A DNA stretch of 64,000 nt from Enterococcus ureilyticus (GCF_001730315.1 NZ_MIKC01000009.1:1-64000), one strand, 5' to 3'. Positions 6,906-15,076 are shown, counted from the first letter of the stretch. Numbers and translations are program-made. Notes: generated from the letters alone by a model not told the origin.

Positions 6906-6925
6906 AGTCAAAAAGGATTGATAGG
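6906..6925 (+). repeat. Short copy of the AAAAAGGAT repeat
   Basis: AGTCAAAAAGGATTGATAGG precedes the membrane protein at 6967 by about 40 bp. Confidence 0.6.
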
Positions 6926-6966
6926 TTTATTAACAAAAAATAGATCAATAACTAAAGGGGGGAAAC

Positions 6967-7410
6967 ATGATAAAAATATTTAAGTATGGATTTTATAGGT
7001 ATTTGAAAGCAATTTTTGTTTTAGTAATTTTAGTAGGAGGATTTTTCTTTGCATACAAAAATGAACTGTTGAATTTTGAGGCAATTGTTCTATTTATTCT
7101 GTTTGCCATTTTTTTAATGATTCTTGTTTGGTGGCAACTATCCAGTCAAATCATACTCAAAGAAGGAATCATTACAATTAAGTGTTTTGGAATGACTATT
7201 AAAGAAATGAAGATAAATAATACAATATTCAAACTTAATGGATATGAAGACCCTAATGCTTATCGTTCTTTGACTAATAAGTCGGAACCATACTATTGCA
7301 TTAGTACTACAGATAAGAATTCAAAAGACCATTATAAAATAAAGATATATGATAAGAAAGACTATCTAAATTTTTCGAGTGTACTTAAAAAAATAGTGAA
7401 ATTAACTTAG
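6967..7410 (+). CDS. Two-helix membrane protein with C-terminal beta domain
   Basis: The product is 147 residues with a strong GGGGGGA ribosome-binding site. Two hydrophobic segments (about residues 14-30 and 37-56) form a hairpin followed by a conserved-looking WWQLS. The C-terminal part of about 85 residues is strand-rich (IILKEGIITIKCFGMTIKEM), as in bacterial PH-like domains fused to two helices. I cannot confirm the PH assignment by eye. It is the last intact gene of the orphan array and has its own terminator-like structure. Confidence 0.65.
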   Translation: MIKIFKYGFYRYLKAIFVLVILVGGFFFAYKNELLNFEAIVLFILFAIFLMILVWWQLSSQIILKEGIITIKCFGMTIKEMKINNTIFKLNGYEDPNAYRSLTNKSEPYYCISTTDKNSKDHYKIKIYDKKDYLNFSSVLKKIVKLT

Positions 7411-7473
7411 TTCCCAAAAAGAATAGATTTTTTTAAGTGTAGGATAATTACATTTGAATCAAGAAATCGAAAT

Positions 7474-7521
7474 AAAAAAAACTATATTTCAACTTCATAG
7501 AAATTGATACATAGTTTTTTT
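7474..7521 (+). terminator. Probable terminator after the membrane protein
   Basis: AAAAAAACTAT at 7474-7484 pairs with ATAGTTTTTTT at 7511-7521, with an inner ATTTC/GAAAT pairing. It ends in a T run. AT-rich, so only moderately convincing. Confidence 0.45.
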
Positions 7522-7855
7522 GAGAAATATGGTAAAACAGCTTTTAGAAATAGAATGTCAAAGAAACAATTGGATCCCAAGCTTTTGCAAAAAATAGTTT
7601 CACGATTAATACTATCCTTAAAGTTAAGAATATTTATCTTAAAGATGTAATAACAAAAAAAGGAGAAGTAAAGAAAAATCTGAATATTCTGTCGTTTTTT
7701 TTCGAAAATGGAATAATAAAGAGCTTTATTTTACAAGTGATTTTCAATCAGCAAAAAAATACTGGCATGGTCGATTAGCTGAAGAGGATATCAATTTATT
7801 TCAAAAGACAAAATCAGAAACGGCTATTACTGCATCAATATCTAATTTTGCATAG
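7522..7855 (+). pseudogene. Remnant of an unidentified gene
   Basis: Pieces of coding-like sequence change frame several times. KKNSFTINTILKVKNIYLKD is open around 7590-7650, and a second piece reading EYSVVFFRKWNNKELYFTS, then DFQSAKKYWHGRLAEED, ends at TAG 7853. No continuous frame exceeds 65 codons and no start is supported. The family is not recognised. Confidence 0.4.
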
Positions 7856-7875
7856 CTTATACATGTCAGATTATT

Positions 7876-8022
7876 TTAAATCGGAGGATCTAGAATAAGC
7901 GATTGACCAAATGATTGAAGATAAACTATGTGATCCAGCATGGCTTTTACATTCAACTCTTCATCATCATGAAAAGCTTTAGGTATGGCGACATGATATG
8001 AGCTTTTCAAATAAAAATTCAT
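7876..8022 (-). pseudogene. 5' stub of a DapA/N-acetylneuraminate-lyase-family gene
   Basis: On the minus strand, ATG 8022 with GGAG eleven bases upstream reads MNFYLKSSYHVAIPKAFH, then DDEELNVKAMLDHIVYLQS. This is the N-terminus of dihydrodipicolinate-synthase-family aldolases of lactic acid bacteria (a first strand with a V-A-I-P-T-A-F-like motif, then a helix). After residue 39 the sequence leaves the family and stops at TAA 7876-7878 after 48 codons, where about 300 are expected. The TIM barrel and catalytic Lys/Tyr are absent. It marks the junction where the core chromosome meets the decayed accessory region. Confidence 0.6.
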
Positions 8023-8199
8023 TTCAATTACTCCTTCTCATCATTTTTAGATAAAATATTTTCTTATTTATCTTATCAGAAAAATTAAATTAGAAAAAGA
8101 AGTGTCAAGAGTAATGATTAACAAAGCAATAAATGATACGTAAATGACTAAGTTCAAAATATAGTAAAGAAGTGTTGCACTTAATTTGACAATTCTAGC

Positions 8200-8228
8200 T
8201 TGCAAAAAGAACATATGTTTGCTATTCT
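8200..8228 (+). promoter_or_regulatory. Promoter with LexA (SOS)-like box
   Basis: A -35 TTGCAA (8200-8205), a 17-bp spacer and a -10 TATTCT (8223-8228) enclose AGAACATATGTTTG (8208-8221). That differs from the Gram-positive LexA consensus CGAAC-N4-GTTYG only at its first base. The DUF3224 gene starts 24 bp downstream. Confidence 0.6.
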
Positions 8229-8251
8229 GTTATTCATAGGGAGGGATAAGT

Positions 8252-8653
8252 ATGAGTGCAACCTTTAGTGTAACCAAATGGGATGAACAACCCGTCGATG
8301 AATCAAAAATAGCGTTTCTAGTGAATCGAGTCCAAGCAGAATATGAGCTTGAAGGTGATTTACAAGGGAAAGCGTGGATCGAGTATCTTCTTTATTATTT
8401 AGAAAGTCAGTCAGAAGATGGTCATCTAGCAACAGCAAGAATAACAGGATTTCTTCATTTTGAAGGCCAATATAAAGGAAAAACAGGAACCTTTACAGCG
8501 GCTGAAAAAGGTATTTTCGATAAAGGCTCCCTTGATTCACCAGGAATGCTTATTCAAGGTACTGGAGAATTACACAGCTTGACGGGTTCTTATCAATATG
8601 ATTTTGTCGGCGAAAATAGTAAGCTGATTCTGGATTTTAAGAACAATAAATAG
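8252..8653 (+). CDS. DUF3224 domain protein
   Basis: The product is 133 residues with a GGAGGG ribosome-binding site. The whole protein is one DUF3224 domain, a small beta-barrel related to allene-oxide-cyclase-like folds. It begins ATFSVTKWDEQPVDE, contains HFEGQYKGKTGTFTAAEKG, and ends with the strand LTGSYQYDFVGENSKLILDF. Length and order are normal for the family, whose function is unknown. It is monocistronic, with its own promoter and a terminator at 8730. The LexA-like box between the -35 and -10 suggests induction by DNA damage, which is inference. Confidence 0.85.
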   Translation: MSATFSVTKWDEQPVDESKIAFLVNRVQAEYELEGDLQGKAWIEYLLYYLESQSEDGHLATARITGFLHFEGQYKGKTGTFTAAEKGIFDKGSLDSPGMLIQGTGELHSLTGSYQYDFVGENSKLILDFKNNK

Positions 8654-8729
8654 TTTATCCAGATTATACATTATCTAACAGGGCATAATAAAGCGAAAGC
8701 TAGCTTATTAGCCTCTCAGTTGTAGTTTT

Positions 8730-8768
8730 CCAAGCGTGATATCGATATTTTACCTACGCTTGGTTTTT
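8730..8768 (+). terminator. Rho-independent terminator
   Basis: CCAAGCGT (8730-8737) pairs with ACGCTTGG (8756-8763), followed by TTTTT. Confidence 0.7.
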
Positions 8769-9147
8769 CCAGTATATACTCAAGGTGGACGAGCTGGTGG
8801 TAGTTGTTTATTGAATATACACCATTTATCAGCCACTTTTGTCGATGATAAAGAACAGGATCAGCTTATTTTGCGAGTGTTGCATCACTTGTTAATAAGT
8901 TACCCTCTCTATTTAAAAAGCAAGTAAAACCGTATATCGATATTGATTTTTCAACTTGTGGATGAGAAGATGAAGTAGCTTGGTGCAGCTGTTGAAATAA
9001 TAAAATCAATTGAGTTAAAAGAAAAAATCAAGGTAGAAATCAAAAAAATCAAGCAGCTTTATTTAAAAAAATTGTTCTTAATAGTTCATTATTCCTCTTG
9101 AAACAATGACTATTGCTTGAGATAATAGCAAGGGAAAGAGGGATCAT
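8769..9147. other. Intergenic stretch, possible gene remnant
   Basis: A + strand frame reads YTQGGRAGGSCLLNIHHLS and on to a TAA at 8925-8927, and another reads LGAAVEIIKSIELKEKIK near 8980-9030. Neither has a supported start, and I recognise no family. It may be an old degraded gene; nothing functional is evident. Confidence 0.3.
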
Positions 9148-9579
9148 ATGAGACAAATTTGGCTTGAGCGATTACTTCGTTGGAATGCACAGCTTCAAAA
9201 GTTATTAAAGGGCAGATATGCGCGCATGGATCAACTGAATAGTACCTTGATGAAGGGAAGCTTCGTCTTAATACTGCTTAACTTATTTTTACCGACTTCA
9301 ATAGCCAGTTGGTTGGCAGCTGGTCTTTTACTGTGGCTAAACTATCGATTTTTCTCAAAAAGAATTTATCAACGTTCAAATGAAAATACTCGTTATGTTT
9401 TAAAAATGCAACAGTTAAAATCTCGATTTGCGACTGTCAAAGAAAAATTCAAAGAGCGTAAAATCTATACCTTTTTTAAGTGTCCAAAGTGTAAACAACA
9501 ATTACGAGCACCGAAAGGAAAAGGGAAAATTAAAGTCACATGTTCAACGTGTAAAGAACAATTCAATAGAATAGTTTAA
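9148..9579 (+). CDS. Zinc-ribbon membrane protein
   Basis: The product is 143 residues. The N-terminal half is basic and amphipathic, with two hydrophobic segments at about residues 37-48 and 52-65 (FVLILLNLFLP, SWLAAGLLLWL). A positively charged linker follows, then a C-terminal zinc ribbon with CPKC and CSTC about 20 residues apart. This small protein type is common in enterococci and streptococci, with no known function. It is monocistronic and ends at a hairpin terminator. Confidence 0.75.
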   Translation: MRQIWLERLLRWNAQLQKLLKGRYARMDQLNSTLMKGSFVLILLNLFLPTSIASWLAAGLLLWLNYRFFSKRIYQRSNENTRYVLKMQQLKSRFATVKEKFKERKIYTFFKCPKCKQQLRAPKGKGKIKVTCSTCKEQFNRIV

Positions 9580-9589
9580 AAAATAACTT

Positions 9590-9620
9590 CTGAGAGTTTT
9601 TGTTAAATCTCAGGGGTTCT
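9590..9620 (+). terminator. Probable terminator
   Basis: CTGAGA (9590-9595) pairs with TCTCAG (9608-9613), followed by GGGGTTCTTTT. Confidence 0.5.
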
Positions 9621-9701
9621 TTTCATTTATTTTGAAAAACGAACAATAAGATATTTCTAAAGTATTTTGTTCTGATTTTCCGTTAATAATTGAACTAATT
9701 A

Positions 9702-9710
9702 TGATATAAT
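9702..9710 (+). promoter_or_regulatory. Extended -10 promoter of the ACT-domain gene
   Basis: TGATATAAT is a TG-extended -10 with a consensus TATAAT at 9705-9710. The -35 region is poor. A small AAAAGC/GCTTTT hairpin follows in the leader (about 9731-9753). Confidence 0.55.
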
Positions 9711-9787
9711 AGGAAAAACTTATGCTGCTTTAAAAGCTGAATTTACGGCTTTTTTGTTATCAAGCGTTTAAATTAGGAGGAAATTAC

Positions 9788-10057
9788 ATGCGTGCAGTTT
9801 TAACAGTTATCGGTAAGGATAAGGTAGGAATTATTGCTGGTGTTAGTCAAAAATTAGCAGAACTGGATATGAACATCATTGATGTTAGTCAAACAATCAT
9901 GGATAGTTATTTTACGATGATGATGGTATTAGAAATTTCAAAAGAGAATAATAACTTAGAAAAGATTCGGGCTGAACTAAATGCATTAGGGGAAAAGTTA
10001 GGTGTGACAATTAGTATTCAAAATGAAGAAATTTTCAATGTAATGCACAAACTATAA
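9788..10057 (+). CDS. ACT domain protein (UPF0237 family)
   Basis: The product is 89 residues and is essentially one ACT domain. It starts RAVLTVIGKDKVGIIAGVSQ, with the D-K-V-G-I-I ligand-loop signature, and ends MHKL. ACT domains bind small ligands, usually amino acids. In this family the protein is almost always encoded next to the DUF711/UPF0210 protein, as here (10228), so the two probably form a functional pair, perhaps sensor and enzyme. AGGAGG lies eight bases before ATG. Confidence 0.9.
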   Translation: MRAVLTVIGKDKVGIIAGVSQKLAELDMNIIDVSQTIMDSYFTMMMVLEISKENNNLEKIRAELNALGEKLGVTISIQNEEIFNVMHKL

Positions 10058-10168
10058 TATAGAGTATTGTATTCTCTAATTTTCCGTCTGACCATTTAAA
10101 AAAGCTAAAAGCTGATTGTCGTCAGGCAAGGCTGAGCGAACTTGTTCAGTGTTTCATACTAAACTATG

Positions 10169-10204
10169 GCTACACAGATTATTCTCTAAACGAGCCTGTG
10201 TAGC
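10169..10204 (+). promoter_or_regulatory. Nine-base-pair hairpin in the leader of the DUF711 gene
   Basis: GCTACACAG (10169-10177) pairs perfectly with CTGTGTAGC (10196-10204) across an 18-base loop. It ends 9 bases before the GGGAGG of the next gene. The T run after it is only three long, so it is a weak terminator at best. It may adjust expression between the two genes. Confidence 0.5.
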
Positions 10205-10227
10205 TTTCAAATTCGGGAGGAACTACT

Positions 10228-11571
10228 TTGGAAACAAATCAAATTTTAGAAACAATTCGTATGATTGAAGAAGAAAATTTGGATATCAGAACGATCACAA
10301 TGGGTATTTCGTTGTTAGATTGTATTGACAGTGACAGCGATCGAGCTTGCCAAAAGATTTATGATAAAATCACCCGTTTAGCTAAAAATTTAGTTAAAGT
10401 TGGAGAAGAAATCGAATCGGAATATGGCATTCCAATCATCAACAAACGTATTTCCGTAACACCAATCGGAATCGTTGCAGCTGCTAGTTCAGATACTGAT
10501 TACGTTAAATATGCAAAAGCACTAGATAAAGCAGCACAAGCAGTTGGGGTGAACTTTATTGGGGGATTTAGTGCGCTAGTTGAAAAAGGCTACCAACACG
10601 GTGATGACATTTTAATCAATTCAATTCCTCAAGCATTAGCTGAAACAGAGTTTGTCTGTTCTTCAGTTAATATTGGCTCAACGAAAGCCGGAATCAATAT
10701 GGATGCAGTTCGTCATATGGGCTATGTCATCAAAGAAACGGCAGCAAAATCTGATATGGGCTGCGCAAAATTAGTTGTTTTTGCAAATGCAGTAGAAGAT
10801 AATCCATTTATGGCAGGGGCATTTCATGGTGTTGGTGAGGCTGATTGCGTAATCAATGTCGGTGTTAGTGGACCTGGTGTAGTCAAAAGAGCGCTAGAAA
10901 AGGTCAAAGGGGAACCATTTGATATTGTTGCTGAAGTTGTAAAACAAACGGCCTTTAAAATTACTAGAATGGGTCAACTAGTTGGGAAAATAGCATCCGA
11001 ACGTTTAAATGTTCCATTTGGAATCGTAGATTTATCTTTGGCACCAACGCCTGCAGTGGGGGATAGTGTAGCCTATATTTTAGAAGAGATGGGTTTAGAA
11101 AGTGTGGGAACGCATGGAACAACTGCAGCATTAGCTTTATTGAATGACGCAGTGAAAAAAGGCGGTGTAATGGCTTGTAACCATGTTGGAGGGCTATCTG
11201 GTGCCTTTATACCAGTTTCAGAAGATGCTGGAATGATCGATGCGGTCAATAATGGCGCATTAAATTTGGAAAAATTAGAAGCGATGACAGCAATCTGCTC
11301 TGTTGGTCTAGATATGATTGCTATACCAGGAGAAACGTCTGCTGAGACAATTGCCGCAATGATCGCTGATGAAGCAGCAATTGGTGTGATCAACCACAAA
11401 ACGACAGCAGTGCGAATCATACCGGCAAAAGGAACAAAAGTTGGTGACATGGTAGAATTTGGCGGTTTATTAGGTCGAGCACCCGTTATGAAAGTGAATG
11501 ACTATGCTTCGACAGACTTCATTTTACGTGGGGGAAGAATACCAGCTCCAATCCACTCGTTTAAAAATTAG
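10228..11571 (+). CDS. DUF711 / PFL-like UPF0210 protein
   Basis: The product is 447 residues, the normal length. It starts at TTG 10228 with CGGGAGGA upstream. The fold is of the pyruvate-formate-lyase/ribonucleotide-reductase type. Visible family segments are [20 protein letters not shown] at the start, [20 protein letters not shown] (cut to 20), [19 protein letters not shown] and [14 protein letters not shown] near the end. The enzymatic activity is unknown and no glycyl-radical partner is seen. It is coupled to the upstream ACT protein by genomic context. Confidence 0.9.
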   Translation: METNQILETIRMIEEENLDIRTITMGISLLDCIDSDSDRACQKIYDKITRLAKNLVKVGEEIESEYGIPIINKRISVTPIGIVAAASSDTDYVKYAKALDKAAQAVGVNFIGGFSALVEKGYQHGDDILINSIPQALAETEFVCSSVNIGSTKAGINMDAVRHMGYVIKETAAKSDMGCAKLVVFANAVEDNPFMAGAFHGVGEADCVINVGVSGPGVVKRALEKVKGEPFDIVAEVVKQTAFKITRMGQLVGKIASERLNVPFGIVDLSLAPTPAVGDSVAYILEEMGLESVGTHGTTAALALLNDAVKKGGVMACNHVGGLSGAFIPVSEDAGMIDAVNNGALNLEKLEAMTAICSVGLDMIAIPGETSAETIAAMIADEAAIGVINHKTTAVRIIPAKGTKVGDMVEFGGLLGRAPVMKVNDYASTDFILRGGRIPAPIHSFKN

Positions 11572-11592
11572 ATTAAAATGAGTCTCTAAGTA

Positions 11593-11620
11593 TTGGTGAT
11601 AAAAAGATGTATGGTATAAT
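11593..11620 (+). promoter_or_regulatory. Promoter of the DUF1149 gene
   Basis: TTGGTG (11593-11598) and TATAAT (11615-11620) are spaced by 16 bp. Confidence 0.6.
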
Positions 11621-11704
11621 AAAACAGTAGCTTGATCATTGTGTTTTCAGACATAACAAAATAGAAAAAATAATTATTGGACTTAAAAAAGGAGATTTTA
11701 ATTA

Positions 11705-12091
11705 ATGGAAATAAAACGTCAACAAGAAGTCGTAGAAGCTTTTCATTACGACATGCGTACAGAAGATATGGGAGAGGTAGAAACAGATCTTAGAGTTGGT
11801 TTTTCACCAATTGAATCAACGGATGAAAACTATCCAAAAGAAAACTCGATCATTGCAGCGCGCTTAGAGTTTCGCTTAATTTTTGAGGAATATATTTTGT
11901 CAGGTTCAGTTAGCCAAATCAATCATGTGATCAATCATAAAATTGAAAACCAAGAAGATATCTCTCAAGAAGAAGTAGACGAATTAGTAAGCCCATTATT
12001 TAGCATTGTGCAACGTATGGCATATGAAATTACTGAAATTGCCCTTGATAAACCAGGAATCCAGTTAAATTTCCAATCAGCAGCTGAATAA
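11705..12091 (+). CDS. DUF1149 family protein
   Basis: The product is 128 residues and covers the whole DUF1149 domain, a SecB-like fold found in Lactobacillales. It has the long strand AARLEFRLIFEEYILSG, an acidic helix (EDISQEEVDELVSPLF) and the terminal ITEIALDKPGIQLNFQ. AAAGGAG precedes the ATG. A role as chaperone-like or regulatory protein has been suggested only from the fold. The gene is monocistronic between its own promoter and a very strong terminator. Confidence 0.88.
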   Translation: MEIKRQQEVVEAFHYDMRTEDMGEVETDLRVGFSPIESTDENYPKENSIIAARLEFRLIFEEYILSGSVSQINHVINHKIENQEDISQEEVDELVSPLFSIVQRMAYEITEIALDKPGIQLNFQSAAE

Positions 12092-12101
12092 CAAAATAGC
12101 G

Positions 12102-12147
12102 AAAAGAGTTTGTGATAGTTTTAAACTATCACAAACTCTTTTTTCTA
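12102..12147 (+). terminator. Strong Rho-independent terminator
   Basis: AAAAGAGTTTGTGATAGTTT is mirrored by AAACTATCACAAACTCTTTT in a near-perfect stem, then TT. Confidence 0.9.
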
Positions 12148-12317
12148 TCATTATAGAAACAAAATAATACCCCTTGGCCCATTAAATCAGTTACAATAAG
12201 AACATCACTGAAAATGAGCTTCTTTATTTTTAGGGGAATCATTGAAGAATGATTTCCGGGAACCTTTACTTCCTTTGATGGACTTGTCATTTAAACTAAA
12301 TTACAGGAGGGAAAAAA

Positions 12318-13709
12318 ATGACAACACTCATCACTGTTTTAGTGGTCCTTACTTTTCTTGCAGTGTTATACGTCTTTTATCGGATGCAGAAAAAACACTA
12401 TAAATTTTCAACGCGTGTTTTTGCCGCATTAGGTGTTGGTATTGTATTAGGTGCAATTATTCAATTCGCATTCGGTACACAAGATAAAATCACAACGCAA
12501 GCAATGGAATGGATCAGTATTGTAGGTAATGGATATGTAGCATTTTTACAAATGCTCGTAATCCCCTTAGTTTTTGTTTCGATCGTAGGAGCATTTACTA
12601 AAATGAAAGAATCCAAGCAAGTTGGGAAAATTAGCTTTACCGTCCTAGCAACCTTGTTAGGGACAACAGCTATAGCCGCTTTAGTTGGAATCGGAACAAC
12701 CTTATTATTTGGGCTACAAGGCGCAAAATTTACAGAAGGAACGGTAGAAACGGCACGGATCGCAGAACTTGCAACTCGACAGGAAACCGTTGAAAACCTA
12801 TCGATTCCTCAACAAATTTTATCTTTTATTCCTAAAAATATTTTCGCGGATTTTGCTGGCACCCGTCCAACAAGTACGATTGGCGTGGTTATTTTTGCCG
12901 CATTCGTTGGGATTGCCTATTTAGGTATTAAAAGAAAAGCACCAAAAGAAGCAGAATTTTTTGCAAACTTGATCGACAGTCTTTATAAAATCACGATGCG
13001 AATCGTGACATTGGTTTTACGTTTAACACCTTATGGGGTTTTAGCATTGATGACAAATGTTGTTGCGACAAGTGACTATAATGCAATCCTTAATTTAGGA
13101 AAATTTGTATTAGCTTCCTACACCGCATTAATCATTGTAATGTTGGTTCACTTAATAATCTTAATGGCAGTCAAAGTAAACCCTGTAAACTATTTGAAAA
13201 AATCGTTTCCAGTGTTGAGTTTTGCTTTTACATCAAGATCAAGTGCAGGAGCAATGCCTTTAAATATTGAAACACAAACAAAAGCTTTAGGTGTTGATGA
13301 TGCCACAGCGAATTTCGCTGCAAGTTTTGGTATGTCAATTGGTCAAAACGGCTGTGCAGGCGTTTATCCTGCTATGCTGGCTACTATAGTTGCACCAACT
13401 GTGGGAATTAATGTCTTTAGTTTAGAATTTATCTTGATGCTAGTTGCAATTGTAACGATTAGTTCGTTTGGTGTAGCAGGTGTCGGTGGCGGGGCAACGT
13501 TTGCTTCGTTGATCGTATTAGGCGCAATGAACTTACCTGTAGCGATCGTTGGTTTGGTGATTTCTGTAGAACCATTGATCGATATGGCTAGAACGGCTGT
13601 TAATGTCAGCGACAGTATGGTAGCAGGAATCGTGACGAGTTCACGAATCAAAGAGTTAGACCGTGATGTCTTGAATGATAGCAGTTTAGTCATTGAAGAA
13701 AATGTTTAA
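12318..13709 (+). CDS. tcyP: L-cystine:cation symporter TcyP
   Basis: The product is 463 residues of the sodium:dicarboxylate symporter family. It has the TcyP-type N-terminus (a first helix, then FYRMQKKHYKFSTRVFAALG), at least eight hydrophobic helices, and the two re-entrant serine-rich regions seen as SFAFTSRSSAGAMPLN and FGVAGVGGGATFASLIVLG. It imports cystine as a sulfur source. GGAGGG lies eight bases before ATG. The 170-bp leader shows no clear S-box or T-box. A convergent terminator separates it from the hydrolase at 13787. Confidence 0.88.
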   Translation: MTTLITVLVVLTFLAVLYVFYRMQKKHYKFSTRVFAALGVGIVLGAIIQFAFGTQDKITTQAMEWISIVGNGYVAFLQMLVIPLVFVSIVGAFTKMKESKQVGKISFTVLATLLGTTAIAALVGIGTTLLFGLQGAKFTEGTVETARIAELATRQETVENLSIPQQILSFIPKNIFADFAGTRPTSTIGVVIFAAFVGIAYLGIKRKAPKEAEFFANLIDSLYKITMRIVTLVLRLTPYGVLALMTNVVATSDYNAILNLGKFVLASYTALIIVMLVHLIILMAVKVNPVNYLKKSFPVLSFAFTSRSSAGAMPLNIETQTKALGVDDATANFAASFGMSIGQNGCAGVYPAMLATIVAPTVGINVFSLEFILMLVAIVTISSFGVAGVGGGATFASLIVLGAMNLPVAIVGLVISVEPLIDMARTAVNVSDSMVAGIVTSSRIKELDRDVLNDSSLVIEENV

Positions 13710-13750
13710 AGAGTGATCCACTTCTCTTCCCCAAGAGAGTTTAAAATAAA

Positions 13751-13788
13751 AAGAAGGTAAAAGCTATAAAGCTCTTACCTTCTTTTTT
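13751..13788. terminator. Bidirectional terminator between convergent genes
   Basis: AAGAAGGTAA (13751-13760) pairs with TTACCTTCTT (13775-13784), with A and T runs on the two sides. Confidence 0.85.
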
Positions 13789-14596
13789 AATACCATTCGA
13801 TATGTAGACCAACACCGACTTCTTCGATCGGCAGTTGAGACTGTATTTTCGCTTTAGCATGGAAAGAAACACAGTGACAGGGGTAGAGAGAAGTAATATG
13901 ATTTTCCTGGAAATAACGAATCGTTTGTTCTAGTTGTTCATTGATGTCAAACAAATGAAAACCGCCAATCACACCTTTAATTGTTTGAGTCCCAGTAACT
14001 TGTTTCGCATATTCACAGATATTACTAATTCCACTGTGAGAGCATCCAGTAATAACAAAAATTCCGTCTTGTCCTTCAAAAACCAAAGCAGAATCATCTA
14101 AAACATAATCAGGTGTATAGCTCTGTGAGATTTTTGTTTCCCCCACTTGTTTGCGCGGTTCAAAGTTGACAAGTTCGGGTATTTCTCCCAAGAATGTGAT
14201 GTTTTTAGAAATTTTTATTGGTTCTTTTGTAAGACGCACGCGATAGTTTTCTTTGAGTTCGCTTAACGTAACCGCTGATCCAATTACTACATCTTCTTCT
14301 TTTTTCGGGAAAAAAGCTAGTGGGTGTGCAACAATTTCAGGTTTTTGTTTTGTGAAGATATCAGAAATGATGCTTAGACCGCCAGTATGATCATTGTGCC
14401 CATGTGAGAGAGCCAACTTTGTTACTTGACTCAAGTCAATTCCTAATCCAGCTGCATTTTTCAAAAAGATGTCACTATAACCAGTATCGAAAAGAATTTT
14501 GTCCTCACCATCTTCGATGTAAAATGATAGAGCAGGTTCTCCATAGTAATAATGATCGATGTAAACATTATTATCCACCAAAACAGTTAATTTCAT
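13787..14596 (-). CDS. Metallo-beta-lactamase-fold hydrolase
   Basis: The product is 269 residues. The zinc-binding motif H-G-H-N-D-H (LSHGHNDHTGGL) is at about residues 75-86. Further metal ligands appear as TGCSHSGISNI and GGFHLF, and a final His in YPCHCVSFHAKAK. The pattern matches the subgroup close to archaeal methanopterin-linked MBL proteins annotated as MBL-fold hydrolases; the substrate is unknown. I chose the inner ATG (MKLTVLVDNN) because GAAGGAG lies seven bases before it; an upstream start at 14629 would add eleven residues that include the ribosome-binding site. Confidence 0.82.
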   Translation of the reverse strand: MKLTVLVDNNVYIDHYYYGEPALSFYIEDGEDKILFDTGYSDIFLKNAAGLGIDLSQVTKLALSHGHNDHTGGLSIISDIFTKQKPEIVAHPLAFFPKKEEDVVIGSAVTLSELKENYRVRLTKEPIKISKNITFLGEIPELVNFEPRKQVGETKISQSYTPDYVLDDSALVFEGQDGIFVITGCSHSGISNICEYAKQVTGTQTIKGVIGGFHLFDINEQLEQTIRYFQENHITSLYPCHCVSFHAKAKIQSQLPIEEVGVGLHIEWY

Positions 14597-14704
14597 TTTT
14601 TCTCCTTCTTGAAGCAAAATTATTTTCATAAATCATACCATAAGCTATGATGGAAAGTATATAATAGAAAGATAGAACTATGACCTAAGAAGAGGAGTTA
14701 AATA

Positions 14705-15076
14705 ATGTTTACAAATCAAATCAAAATTATGTTATATGTAACCAATGTAGAGGAATCAAGTAGATTTTGGCAAAAAATTGGTTTTGTAGAAAAAGAAAGA
14801 GATGCAGTTGACGGTACCTTAGTTGTAGAGATTGCACCAAGTGAAACGGCAGAAACAATGATTGTCTTATACGATTTAGAATTTATTCAACAGCACTCAC
14901 CTGAGGTTGCTGGGAATACACCATCATTGATGTTTTTTGCGGATAATATAATAGAATTATACAAAAAAATGAAAGATGCTGGTGTGCGAGTAGGGGAATT
15001 AGTGCAATTACCTACTGGATTAGTTTTTAACTTTGCTGATAATGATGAGAATTATTTTGCGGTGTCTGGACAATAA
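14705..15076 (+). CDS. VOC-family (glyoxalase/bleomycin-resistance fold) protein
   Basis: The product is 123 residues. Two beta-alpha-beta-beta-beta modules are visible: KIMLYVTNVEESSRFWQKIG at the start and SLMFFADNIIELYKKMKDAG in the second half, ending FNFADNDENYFAV. Such proteins are dioxygenases, isomerases or drug-binding proteins; the metal ligands are not all recognisable here, so no activity is claimed. Transcription probably starts from a TATAAT at 14660, and AGAGGAG precedes the ATG. Confidence 0.78.
   Translation: MFTNQIKIMLYVTNVEESSRFWQKIGFVEKERDAVDGTLVVEIAPSETAETMIVLYDLEFIQQHSPEVAGNTPSLMFFADNIIELYKKMKDAGVRVGELVQLPTGLVFNFADNDENYFAVSGQ

Noticed and set aside
7573-7585. GGATCCCAAGCTT, which looks like a cloning polylinker
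   Set aside because: Adjacent restriction sites can arise by chance, and no other vector sequence is visible around it.
1-8030. CRISPR array made by the AAAAAGGAT repeats
   Set aside because: Copies are irregular in length, hundreds of bases apart and separated by genes, not by uniform spacers.
8736-8927. 63-codon + strand frame after the DUF3224 terminator
   Set aside because: It begins inside a terminator stem, has no ribosome-binding site and matches no family I know; listed only as a possible remnant.
12148-12317. S-box or other riboswitch before tcyP
   Set aside because: The 170-bp leader shows neither the conserved SAM-riboswitch core nor a terminator that could be switched.
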